Assembly (NCBI RefSeq): GCF_022968825.1
Contig: NZ_JALHKS010000003.1
Coordinates: 1 to 64,000 of the forward strand
Origin: Chryseobacterium salipaludis
GTDB lineage: Bacteria; Bacteroidota; Bacteroidia; Flavobacteriales; Weeksellaceae
Length of the DNA: 64,000 nucleotides
Direction of reading: 5' to 3'
Position 1 is the first letter of the stretch. The number at the start of each line of letters is the position of its first letter. This document shows, in pieces, positions 55,066 through 63,099 of the stretch. Position numbers and translations under genes: made by a program. The notes beneath the pieces are model-generated. The model worked only from the letters and a program-made list of their open reading frames with translations, was not told the origin of the DNA and made no database searches.

Positions 55066-55671
55066 CTAGCCTAGTAGGGTTACTTTGTTTTCCAGCATTT
55101 CGTAGAAGGCGTTTTTACCATTGTCCGGTTTCACATTCACTGCGCGGGTACCGTTAAAGTGAACGCAGGTTACATAACCCAGATTTGCGGCATCAAGCGC
55201 GGTGTACTTCACGCAATAATCCAGCGCGAGGCCCACAATTTCCAGCATTTGAATTCCTTTTGATTTTAAATAATCATCCAGGCCGGTTTTCATAAAATGG
55301 TTATTATCCTGAAATCCGCTGTAGCTGTCCACTTCCACATTGGTTCCTTTCTGAATAATTTTAGTGACTTTAGATGTGTCAAGGTCGGGATGAAATTCAG
55401 CACCGCTGGTGTTCTGAACGCAGTGATCAGGCCACATAAACTGCGGAACTTCGTTCAGGATAATCGTTTCGCCAACCTGCTTTCCGTTATTGGACGCAAA
55501 GCTTTTATGGTTGGCCGGATGCCAGTCCTGAGTCAGGATAATTTCTTCATATTCATTTTCCTGTGTTAATAAATTAATATAAGGAATGATTTCGTGAGCG
55601 TTTGGCACAGCCAATGCTCCACCTTCACAAAAATCATTTTGTACGTCTACAATGATGAGCGCTTTTTTCAT
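55066..55671 (-). CDS. pncA: Nicotinamidase
   Basis: 201 residues. Deamidates nicotinamide to nicotinate for NAD salvage. The catalytic triad is visible: Asp in IIVDVQNDFCEGGAL, Lys in IIQKGTNVEVDSYSGF, Cys in GLALDYCVKYTALDA. Metal-binding DWHPANHKSF is intact. Length fits. A 5-bp hairpin (CGTGG / CCACG) lies upstream of the start, possibly chance. Confidence 0.95.
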   Translation of the reverse strand: MKKALIIVDVQNDFCEGGALAVPNAHEIIPYINLLTQENEYEEIILTQDWHPANHKSFASNNGKQVGETIILNEVPQFMWPDHCVQNTSGAEFHPDLDTSKVTKIIQKGTNVEVDSYSGFQDNNHFMKTGLDDYLKSKGIQMLEIVGLALDYCVKYTALDAANLGYVTCVHFNGTRAVNVKPDNGKNAFYEMLENKVTLLG

Positions 55672-55791
55672 ACGTGATAAAGTTTAGGTCGTGGCGAAAA
55701 CCACGGATATATTTAATAAATTTACGAAACTATTACGCAAAACTGCCGCCAAAAGCCGGATTGCGACAAATCGACCACATTAAAAATAGAC

Positions 55792-56328
55792 ATGGACAAT
55801 ACAATAAATAAACAGTACCCGCTTGGTCAGTTCGAACTGCCCGCGGAAATCACAGACCAGGATCTGGATCACTTCATTCGGGCAATACGTGATTTCCCGG
55901 ACAAGCTGGCGCACCTGGTGGAAGACTGGAATGATGAACAGCTGGATACGCAATACCGCGAAAGCGGCTGGAAAGTGCGGCAGGTCATCAACCATCTGTC
56001 GGATATCAGTATGGCGGCGTATCTCCGTTTTAAGCGCGCACTCACGGAAGATAATCCCACCATTAATCCATTTGATCAGCAAATGTGGGCGGAACTGCAA
56101 GACAGTTTCAGCATTGGCATTGAGCCTGCACTTCAGATTCTGAAGGGTGTGCATGAACGCTGGGCGTATGAACTGAATTCCCTCACCAATAAGGAGTTTG
56201 AGAGCACCTATTACCATCCGCTGCGTGAAAGAGCGGTCTCCCTGCGCGAATGCCTGTCCTACTGTGCCTGGCACTGCGAGCATCATTTTGCGCACATCGA
56301 AAATCTGAAAAAAGAAAAAGGGTGGTAA
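55792..56328 (+). CDS. YfiT/BstA-type DinB-superfamily protein (putative bacillithiol S-transferase)
   Basis: 178 residues. Four-helix DinB fold with the metal-binding histidines in VRQVINHLSDIS and CAWHCEHHFAHI. N-terminal YPLGQFELPAEITDQDLDHFI and WNDEQLDTQYRESGWKVRQ are the hallmarks of the YfiT/BstA group, which in Bacillus transfers bacillithiol to electrophiles. The next gene is a YtxJ-type protein, another bacillithiol-linked family, which strengthens the assignment. Confidence 0.88.
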   Translation: MDNTINKQYPLGQFELPAEITDQDLDHFIRAIRDFPDKLAHLVEDWNDEQLDTQYRESGWKVRQVINHLSDISMAAYLRFKRALTEDNPTINPFDQQMWAELQDSFSIGIEPALQILKGVHERWAYELNSLTNKEFESTYYHPLRERAVSLRECLSYCAWHCEHHFAHIENLKKEKGW

Positions 56329-56352
56329 ATTTTAATTTTAAAAAATAGAACA

Positions 56353-56730
56353 ATGAGTATATTAGATAAACTATTCGGCGAAAGCTATTCCGGAAAGGAC
56401 GGTAAGAAATTCTGGCTGCCGCTGGAATCAGAAAATGATTTGGTTAAAGCCATGGAAACCTCCTTCGCAAAACCAACGGTTATTTTTAAGCATTCCGTGC
56501 GGTGCTTTATCAGTAAAACCGTGTTGCAAAATTTTGAAAAAGAAGTGGAAAACAATCCGGTCGATGCAGCGTTTTATTATCTTGATCTGATTAAACACCG
56601 CGCGCTGAGTAATAAAATTGCCGAGGATTTTAATGTAACGCATCAAAGCCCGCAGGTCATCGTACTGAAAGACGGGAAGCCCGTGGCAGATGCCTCGCAC
56701 CAGAGTATCAGTGTAAGCCTGATTCCATGA
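56353..56730 (+). CDS. ytxJ: YtxJ-family bacillithiol-linked thioredoxin-fold protein
   Basis: 125 residues. Thioredoxin fold with VIFKHSVRCFISKTVLQNFE, the YtxJ/BrxC active-site region with a single cysteine, and HQSPQVIVLKDGK, which carries the cis-Pro loop. The family is annotated as bacillithiol system redox-active protein. The residue after the cysteine is Phe here, where I would expect Pro. 24 nt behind the BstA-type gene, and its stop overlaps the next start (ATGA). Confidence 0.88.
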   Translation: MSILDKLFGESYSGKDGKKFWLPLESENDLVKAMETSFAKPTVIFKHSVRCFISKTVLQNFEKEVENNPVDAAFYYLDLIKHRALSNKIAEDFNVTHQSPQVIVLKDGKPVADASHQSISVSLIP

Positions 56731-57326
56731 CAAATTACGAAAATATAACTTTTTATCTGGCAGAAATGCTGGAGATGCCGGTGGAAATGGTAGCAGCGTG
56801 CGGGAAAAGATATCCGCACCGCAAAGTGACGCGGAGCGAAATTCTGCTGCAGCCCGGCGATGTTTGTCAGGATACATTTTTTGTGGAAAAAGGACTCCTG
56901 CGCATGTATTCCGTAGATAAAAACGGACGGGAGCACATTATCCAGTTTGCGCCGGAACGCTGGTTGATCTCCGACCGCAGTTCTTTATATTTTAATGAAA
57001 AGTCGAATTATTATATTGATGCCGTGGAAGATTCCGAAATTCTCTTGCTGGATACAGCTTTTTTCACCGGAATGGTTCAGAACTTCCCGAGTGCTGCCGG
57101 CAATAATGACCTGATTTTGCAGAAGCATATCCGCGCTTTGCAGAACCGCGTGAATTCCCTGCTGGCAGATACGGCCGAACAGCGTTATCTGGATTTCATT
57201 AAAATGTATCCGCAACTGCTGCAAAGGGTTCCGCTCTGGATGGTAGCTTCCTATTTGGGAATCACACCAGAAAGTCTGAGCAGGGTTCGGAAAGAACTGG
57301 CGCGCAAGAACTTTGTGCCCTCTTAA
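56727..57326 (+). CDS. Crp/Fnr family transcriptional regulator
   Basis: 199 residues. N-terminal cyclic-nucleotide-binding-like beta-roll (EILLQPGDVCQDTFFVEKGLLRMYSV, then REHIIQFAPERWLISD). C-terminal helix-turn-helix with PLWMVASYLGITPESLSRVRKELARK. No Cys cluster for an iron-sulfur centre, so not Fnr-like oxygen sensing. Overlaps the ytxJ stop by four bases, so it is translationally coupled and possibly autoregulates the thiol operon. Confidence 0.9.
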   Translation: MTNYENITFYLAEMLEMPVEMVAACGKRYPHRKVTRSEILLQPGDVCQDTFFVEKGLLRMYSVDKNGREHIIQFAPERWLISDRSSLYFNEKSNYYIDAVEDSEILLLDTAFFTGMVQNFPSAAGNNDLILQKHIRALQNRVNSLLADTAEQRYLDFIKMYPQLLQRVPLWMVASYLGITPESLSRVRKELARKNFVPS

Positions 57327-57330
57327 GATT

Positions 57331-57362
57331 AAAAAAGCAAGCCAATCGGCTTGCTTTTACTT
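57331..57362. terminator. Bidirectional terminator between the Crp/Fnr gene and sigA
   Basis: An 11-bp stem (AAAAGCAAGCC / GGCTTGCTTTT) with loop AATC and T tracts readable on both strands. Confidence 0.93.
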
Positions 57363-58228
57363 TATTTCCCTAAATAGGATTTCAGAATCTTACTTCTGGT
57401 ATTATGCTTCAATCGCTTAATCGCTTTCTCCTTAATCTGGCGCACACGTTCACGCGTCAGGTCAAAAGTTTCGCCGATTTCTTCCAGTGTCATCGGATGT
57501 TTTCCGTTCAGACCAAAATACAGGCGAACCAGATCAGCTTCCCGCGGCGTCAGTGTCTGCAATGCTCTTTCGATTTCAATTTGCAGAGATTCCAGCATCA
57601 GATCTTTGTCCGGGCTCGGAGATTCGCCGGAGCGCAATACGTCGTACAGGTTGGAGTCTTCACCCTCAACCAGCGGTGCATCCATGGACAGGTGACGGCC
57701 GGAGTTTTTCATGGACTCCTTAATATCATCCTCGCTCATATCAAGCACTTCCGCAAGTTCTTCCGGTGATGGCGGGCGCTCATTTTCCTGCTCCAGGTGC
57801 GCGTAGGCTTTATTAATTTTATTGATGGAACCAATTTTATTCAGTGGCAAACGCACAATACGAGACTGCTCAGCCAGGGCCTGCAGAATCGACTGACGGA
57901 TCCACCAAACGGCATAGGAAATAAATTTAAACCCTCTGGTCTCATCATAGCGCTTGGCAGCTTTCATCAACCCGAGGTTTCCTTCATTAATTAAGTCGGG
58001 CAAAGATAGTCCCTGATTTTGATACTGCTTGGATACTGATACCACAAAACGAAGGTTTGCTTTAATCAGTTTTTCCAATGCTACACGATCTCCCGCACGA
58101 ATTTTCTGTGCGAGTTCCACTTCCTCATCAGCGGTAATCAAATCCACTTTTCCAATCTCCTGCAAATACTTGTCGAGAGAGGCGGTTTCTCTGTTGGTAA
58201 CCTGTTTGGTAATTTTTAACTGTCTCAT
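57362..58228 (-). CDS. sigA: Primary RNA polymerase sigma factor (sigma-A, short Bacteroidota type)
   Basis: 288 residues from ATG 58228. Lacks region 1.1. Region 1.2/2.1 starts [13 protein letters not shown]. Region 2 has [56 protein letters not shown] (core binding, -10 recognition and melting). Region 3 has [17 protein letters not shown]. Region 4 has [15 protein letters not shown] and the helix-turn-helix [27 protein letters not shown]. This divergent sigma accounts for the TTG/TAnnTTTG promoters seen throughout the window. Confidence 0.95.
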   Translation of the reverse strand: MRQLKITKQVTNRETASLDKYLQEIGKVDLITADEEVELAQKIRAGDRVALEKLIKANLRFVVSVSKQYQNQGLSLPDLINEGNLGLMKAAKRYDETRGFKFISYAVWWIRQSILQALAEQSRIVRLPLNKIGSINKINKAYAHLEQENERPPSPEELAEVLDMSEDDIKESMKNSGRHLSMDAPLVEGEDSNLYDVLRSGESPSPDKDLMLESLQIEIERALQTLTPREADLVRLYFGLNGKHPMTLEEIGETFDLTRERVRQIKEKAIKRLKHNTRSKILKSYLGK

Positions 58229-58360
58229 GTATAAAAAAAGGTCCACTATAGGACTGCATTAGGTTATACGACGGGATTTGGTAAAAGGTTACAAAAAAAA
58301 CTTTTTTCTGTTTTTATTTAAAATTATTTTTATTAAATTTTGCTTTCCAAGGGCGTATAT

Positions 58361-58383
58361 AAAAATTCCCGCCGTGGCGGGAA
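58361..58383 (-). terminator. Terminator of the T9SS cargo gene
   Basis: TTCCCGC / GCGGGAA stem around CGTG, with a T tract on the minus strand. Confidence 0.85.
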
Positions 58384-58388
58384 CTTAG

Positions 58389-59852
58389 TTACTTGATGAT
58401 GAGTTTTGTTTGCATCTTTTCTTTCTCAGTATAAACGTTTATCAGATAAACCGATGGTTTTGCCTGAAGCCGTATTTGATTATTTCCTTTTTGAATCTTT
58501 CCTGAATAAATCTGACGACCGCTCATATCTGTTATGGCAGCCGTTCCGTCTGCAGTGGAGTGTAAGTTAAAGTGTCCATTACTCGGATTTGGATAAACCC
58601 TTATTTTTTCTCTTTGAACATCTTGCGTAGCCAACGGAGCGGCGCACAAATATTCTGAATAATCCACCAACCCAAGTCCGGCGTCGTCCGGCTGATGGAA
58701 AATAACTTCTTCCACCATAGCGTCCGTTGACAGTTCACCTTCGCGCCAGCAATTGTTTTTTGCCGAGATCGCGTTAGGCGTATTATTATATAAGGCATAA
58801 ACGTTGCCGCCGTTACCATTTTCTTTAAAGATGTTTTTGCCGGCACTGTTCAAATAGCCGCCGCCAAGGTCTGCTTTCACGCTGCCAATCAAAGTAATTC
58901 CCCAAAGGTGTCCGCGGATTTCATTTTTCTCAATACGCATGGCCATCGGAGTTGCGCTGTTACCGCCGCTGAGTGAAATGCCGCTGCCGCCGGTCAGTGG
59001 ATTAGGGTCCGCATTATTATCTGTCAGAATATTTTCAGCAATAATTCCGGTCGATGCTGCACCGGCTACCGTAATTCCGTAGCGGTTGTCTCTTATGATA
59101 TTGCCCCGTATTTCTACATCATTGCGGGTGCCCAGCAGCGACGAAACAGAAACGCCGCCGACCTTTGAAAAAGCAGGATCACCAATGATTTCATTATTTA
59201 CAATGCGTGTGGTACCGCTTCCGCTTGGCCCCATATTGATTTGCGGGCGATTGGAGTTTTCCTGTGTGTTCTTAAACAGATAGTTGTCGGAGAAAGTGAG
59301 AGTTACGTTTTGATTCGCTCCGGAGGAAACAGCCGGTAACTGATTTTCAATAAACTTAGAGTTTCGAACGGTGGGCGCACCTGCGGAAAAACTGATCGCA
59401 GATCCTGTTACCAATCCTTTCTTAAAATACTGCACAGTGGAGTTCTCCATTATGAAATTGCCTGTGCGTACCTGAATGCCGCCACCGTACTCAAATATTT
59501 TATTTTTAATATTGGCAACAGCAGTTTCGTCGAACTTAATCCCTTTATAAGGTTTAGACTTATCAGCAGCTGTAAGAATCCACTCACCATCGCCGGTCCA
59601 TGTTCCGCTCACCGTAAAAACTGTTCCCTCGGAAAAAGCAATAACGCCGCTGCTTTCAAACAAAATTACGTCTCCCTCAGAAATGATGACATCTTTTGTG
59701 ATAAAATAATTATTTCCCTCTTTCGTAATCATCTCCGGTGCCGCCAGCCGCAGTTCTTCAACCGTATAGGTTGTGCCGTTTCCTGGCGAGGTAAATTGTG
59801 CAAAAGTTGTGACTGAAAGAGCGGTGAATAACAAAATGGAAAGTTTTCTCAT
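58389..59852 (-). CDS. Secreted right-handed beta-helix protein with type IX secretion sorting domain
   Basis: 487 residues from ATG 59852. Signal peptide MRKLSILLFTALSVTTFAQ. The middle (about residues 80-370) is made of short repeats such as VENSTVQYFKKG, VRNSKFIENQLPA, IRGNIIRDNRYGITV and IEKNEIRGHLWGITL, characteristic of parallel beta-helix (pectin-lyase-like) folds. The last ~75 residues, beginning VYPNPSNGHFNL and ending KMQTKLIIK, are a type A T9SS sorting signal, so the protein is exported across the outer membrane and probably attached or released. No catalytic residues can be named; it could bind or cut polysaccharide. Confidence 0.85.
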   Translation of the reverse strand: MRKLSILLFTALSVTTFAQFTSPGNGTTYTVEELRLAAPEMITKEGNNYFITKDVIISEGDVILFESSGVIAFSEGTVFTVSGTWTGDGEWILTAADKSKPYKGIKFDETAVANIKNKIFEYGGGIQVRTGNFIMENSTVQYFKKGLVTGSAISFSAGAPTVRNSKFIENQLPAVSSGANQNVTLTFSDNYLFKNTQENSNRPQINMGPSGSGTTRIVNNEIIGDPAFSKVGGVSVSSLLGTRNDVEIRGNIIRDNRYGITVAGAASTGIIAENILTDNNADPNPLTGGSGISLSGGNSATPMAMRIEKNEIRGHLWGITLIGSVKADLGGGYLNSAGKNIFKENGNGGNVYALYNNTPNAISAKNNCWREGELSTDAMVEEVIFHQPDDAGLGLVDYSEYLCAAPLATQDVQREKIRVYPNPSNGHFNLHSTADGTAAITDMSGRQIYSGKIQKGNNQIRLQAKPSVYLINVYTEKEKMQTKLIIK

Positions 59853-59867
59853 ATTTTTAATTTTTAT

Positions 59868-59875
59868 CAAATTTA
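59868..59875 (-). promoter_or_regulatory. -7 promoter element of the T9SS cargo gene
   Basis: TAAATTTG on the minus strand, 15 nt upstream of the ATG at 59852. Confidence 0.45.
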
Positions 59876-60032
59876 AAAAATTAAAAGCGCTCGGAGATTC
59901 AGCGTGGGAAGACAGTACTTTTCCCATGTGTTTCATAATTTTATAAAACATTCACAATCAGGTTGATGCATCGAAATAGGACGGGTGCTCCGCATCAATC
60001 AAAAATTATTTTAAGGAAGAAATCTAAAATTG
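59876..60032. other. Divergent intergenic region between the T9SS gene and the RRM protein gene
   Basis: The full gap is about 300 bases. A 7-bp inverted repeat (TTGATGC ... GCATCAA, 22-nt loop) lies at about 59963-59998. No gene is supported in it; the right part carries the RRM promoter. Confidence 0.4.
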
Positions 60033-60062
60033 TTGCATAATGTAGATATAGTTGTATCTTGC
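60033..60062 (+). promoter_or_regulatory. Promoter of the RRM protein gene
   Basis: TTG at 60033-60035, 19 nt, then TATCTTGC (one T short of TAnnTTTG). It predicts a start near 60066 and a leader of about 90 nt, unusually long for this window. Confidence 0.5.
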
Positions 60063-60155
60063 ACTCGTTTTTATAGCGTGAAATCAATTTTTGTTCATCA
60101 ATTGTTGAGTTCAATTATAATTTCGACAGTATTAATATTTTTAATTTTTTTTAAG

Positions 60156-60503
60156 ATGAACATTTTTGTTTCAAACATTAACTACGCAACGCAGGAAGAG
60201 TCTCTGCATGACCTATTTGCAGAATACGGTGAAGTAACCTCTGCAAAAATTATTACCGACAGAGAAACCGGAAGATCCCGAGGATTTGGTTTCGTGGAAA
60301 TGGGTGACGAGGACGGAAAAAACGCGATCGAAAACCTGAACGGTAAAGACTTGGACGGAAAAACACTGAATATTTCAGAAGCAAAACCTCGCGAGGACAA
60401 ACCACGCAGAAGTTTTGATAACAACCGTGGCGGTGGTTACGGTGGTGGAAACCGCGGAGGTGGCTACAATGGTGGCGGAAACCGTGGCGGAAGCAACTGG
60501 TAA
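60156..60503 (+). CDS. RNA-recognition-motif protein with glycine-rich tail
   Basis: 115 residues from ATG 60156; the open frame extends far upstream through the leader and is rejected. One RRM: RNP2 MNIFVSNINY and RNP1 RSRGFGFVEM, the two aromatic RNA-binding motifs, with the usual beta-alpha-beta order. After residue 85 comes an RG/GG-rich tail (repeats of GGGNRGGGYNGG). Cytoplasmic single-stranded RNA or DNA binder, related to cyanobacterial Rbp and eukaryotic glycine-rich cold-induced proteins. The long AT-rich leader suggests post-transcriptional control. Confidence 0.93.
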   Translation: MNIFVSNINYATQEESLHDLFAEYGEVTSAKIITDRETGRSRGFGFVEMGDEDGKNAIENLNGKDLDGKTLNISEAKPREDKPRRSFDNNRGGGYGGGNRGGGYNGGGNRGGSNW

Positions 60504-60525
60504 TCTCCTGTACACAGAGAAAATG

Positions 60526-60557
60526 ATAAGCAGCCTTGTTTGAGGCTGCTTATTTTA
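60526..60557 (+). terminator. Terminator of the RRM protein gene
   Basis: ATAAGCAGCCT / AGGCTGCTTAT stem with 6-nt loop followed by T-rich sequence; it overlaps the DUF4153 stop codon on the other strand. Confidence 0.88.
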
Positions 60558-62333
60558 TTTAACAAGAATAACGATCGTTTCAGAATTGATCATGTAAACA
60601 TCCGCTTTTCCTTTTTTCTGCAGACGCGTCACAGACTCCAGCAGAAAAATGAATTCACGGGTTCCTATTTTCTTTTTAACCTGAAGCGGAGCAGTATCAG
60701 TACCCTCAGCCGGTAATCCGGAAAACAATGCAGCAATTTCATTAGTAAGATCAACGGTTCCTCCTTGGTATTTTAAGGTAAGGGTATTGTCCATAAGTGG
60801 AAAAGTAAAGTCATAGATTTCGCCATCCACGTTAAACTGATTGGTTTCGCCGCGCACCGCTTTGAACAAATACGAATAGTCTGCTACCGGGAGTATTTCT
60901 GGTTCAGTCTTCAGAGTAAAGGACCTCGCGTAATCGAGCTGAGTTTCCGGTTTTTTAACTTCATATTTTTTTGAAAACATTTGATTCACGGTGAAACCGA
61001 GTGTGTAGTAATCGCGTTTCTGCAGTTTGAGCTTCACTTTATCGGAATCCGGTATAAGTCCTAAAATTAAATCGTGTTCATTTCGCATGGCGAGGAAAAC
61101 GAGTTGGGAACTAATCTGCTGAACGACCGGTTCAGGAACTTTTTGGCTGAATGCAATCGTATTATTAATAAGCAGATTATTATTTCGCAAAGTAGTAAGC
61201 AGTTCATTTTCCTGGCTTCGCTTCGATACCGAAAAGGCATTAAAATACGGAAAGGCAATTGCAAATAATCCTGTAAGAACCAGACTCAGCGGGATAAAAC
61301 GGATTTGTCTGTCACGGCTTGTAATAAAATAGAAGGCTATAATCGTCAACCAGATAGCCAGCGCCAGCACAAAATATCTCGGTTCTGTGAAACCGTACTC
61401 CAGTACACGGGTAAAAATTGCAACAAATAAAAGTACCAATAGTGGCAAAAGGCTGTAATAAAAAATCCTGTCAAAAACCTGTACCCAGGATCGTGACTCT
61501 TCTTTGAGGGGATGCACTAACAGCAACGCTAAAATTCCCACCATAGCATAGGCCAAAATTAAATAGGAAACCCAGCCTCGTGGCAATTCCCAGGAAATTA
61601 TAATTTTTGCCAGGTACACATATAAGATCAAGCTATACAGCAATAACAAGGGAATTAAAATAAATTGCGTGAAGAATTTCAATACCTGCGGATACTCACG
61701 CTGCTCTTTTAAATCAGCTAGGCCATTCGAATTAAATAAAAGAAAGATGATAGAGCTGCCGGCAAAGAGCATGGTGTAGGAAACATTTGCATAGTATTGG
61801 GAAGGCACACGCAGCATAAATAACTCATCAATGGAAGCCATGGCAAGCAACAACCCCACGGTCATCACGCCCGTGAAAATCGCTGTCAGGACCGTACGGA
61901 TAAACAACAGAATATTGTAATTCCAAAAATTCTTGCTGTTCCTGTTGTTTACAAAGGGAGCAATGGCCACAAACAAATGGCTGATCAAAAATGCCGGAAT
62001 CAGCAAATAAGCATATACTTCCGTGAAATCCCGATAATCAGCGGGCAAAATGAAGTAGAGGAGAATAAGCAGCAGCAGCAAGCCGGCAATCTGGAAGATA
62101 TACTTCTTACCCGTTTGCTGTGTTAGCATCCGCAAGCCGAAAAACAGAGAGATTCCCAGCGCCGCGACGATTGTAATTTTGGTGTAGGGGTAGGTCGCCA
62201 TCCGTACATTACCGGTGAAATCATTTGATATTATCATGCACACTGTAGCCGTTATCGCAGAAAGCAATACAAACGGATATAATCTGATAATTTCCACCAA
62301 CTTTTGCAAGAGTGCTTTTATCTTTGCTGCCAT
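60555..62333 (-). CDS. DUF4153 polytopic membrane protein
   Basis: 592 residues. About twelve transmembrane helices in the first ~380 residues, with the family blocks FWNYNILLFIRTVLTAIFTGVMTVGLLLAMASIDELF and YAMVGILALLLVHPLKEESRSWVQVFDRIFYYSLLPL. The last ~200 residues are a soluble beta-rich domain. Function unknown. Located 55 nt downstream of the PAP2 gene on the same strand, so probably co-transcribed. Confidence 0.88.
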   Translation of the reverse strand: MAAKIKALLQKLVEIIRLYPFVLLSAITATVCMIISNDFTGNVRMATYPYTKITIVAALGISLFFGLRMLTQQTGKKYIFQIAGLLLLLILLYFILPADYRDFTEVYAYLLIPAFLISHLFVAIAPFVNNRNSKNFWNYNILLFIRTVLTAIFTGVMTVGLLLAMASIDELFMLRVPSQYYANVSYTMLFAGSSIIFLLFNSNGLADLKEQREYPQVLKFFTQFILIPLLLLYSLILYVYLAKIIISWELPRGWVSYLILAYAMVGILALLLVHPLKEESRSWVQVFDRIFYYSLLPLLVLLFVAIFTRVLEYGFTEPRYFVLALAIWLTIIAFYFITSRDRQIRFIPLSLVLTGLFAIAFPYFNAFSVSKRSQENELLTTLRNNNLLINNTIAFSQKVPEPVVQQISSQLVFLAMRNEHDLILGLIPDSDKVKLKLQKRDYYTLGFTVNQMFSKKYEVKKPETQLDYARSFTLKTEPEILPVADYSYLFKAVRGETNQFNVDGEIYDFTFPLMDNTLTLKYQGGTVDLTNEIAALFSGLPAEGTDTAPLQVKKKIGTREFIFLLESVTRLQKKGKADVYMINSETIVILVK

Positions 62334-62388
62334 CTATTTAATTTTTAGTGATTAGGGATATTATTAAAATAATGCCAATACGAATGGC

Positions 62389-62976
62389 TTATTTTAGAAA
62401 CAAATACAAAACGGAAATGGCAGTCGCGATACCGGCACCGGTCAATACTTCTTTTACCGAATGCCGCTGCAGGATTAATCGGCTGATTGCAACCAGAAAA
62501 GTGATGATAAGCCAGATCAGACCCCAATACCACTTCACTTCAAACATCAGCGCACTGGCATAAACATTTAAGGCGGTATGCATGGAACTTTTCACAAAAT
62601 AATTGCTCGCCTGCAATAACAGCAATAAAACCAAAAGCCCGACGACGGGCGTATCAACATTTTGTGTCTGAAAATAAGTAACGAACAGATAAAGCAACAG
62701 TGCGGCGGCTATAATAGGATAGAGGCTCCGCCGTTGCCGCTGATCAGAAACATCCATGTTTGTGTACGAGCCGCGTTTCACATTCCAGATAATCCAGCCG
62801 GTAACCGGAACAATCGCCAGCAAAAGCAGACCGGCAAAACGCACCGAAGCCTCCTTCAGCGAGGAATTATATGCACTGTATAGGACAAAGTAAAATATCA
62901 GCGAAAAAATAGGATTGAAGAAATTGGAAATAAAAGAAGGAACTTTCGGATTATCTAAACAGGTGTTTGTTTTCAT
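62389..62976 (-). CDS. PAP2-superfamily membrane phosphatase
   Basis: 195 residues with about six hydrophobic segments. C2 motif SSMHTA (Ser-x-x-His) and C3 motif SRLILQRHSVKEVLTG (Arg ... His-x-x-x-Glu) are present. The first motif (Lys/Arg rich, DQRQRRSLYP) is degenerate compared with KxxxxxxRP. Probably a lipid phosphatase acting on undecaprenyl or phosphatidyl phosphates. Confidence 0.82.
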   Translation of the reverse strand: MKTNTCLDNPKVPSFISNFFNPIFSLIFYFVLYSAYNSSLKEASVRFAGLLLLAIVPVTGWIIWNVKRGSYTNMDVSDQRQRRSLYPIIAAALLLYLFVTYFQTQNVDTPVVGLLVLLLLLQASNYFVKSSMHTALNVYASALMFEVKWYWGLIWLIITFLVAISRLILQRHSVKEVLTGAGIATAISVLYLFLK

Positions 62977-63071
62977 CGGTCGCTTTTAACTCCGTAAAAA
63001 TAGCATTTTAAGCATCGATGGTCGCAACGATATGCAAGCCATGGTGTAGCGGAAATCACAAAGATTTTTAT

Positions 63072-63079
63072 TATTTTTG
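63072..63079 (+). promoter_or_regulatory. Probable -7 promoter element of pdhA
   Basis: TATTTTTG, 20 nt upstream of the ATG at 63100. Confidence 0.5.
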
Positions 63080-63099
63080 CTGAATATTTGTTTAGAGAT

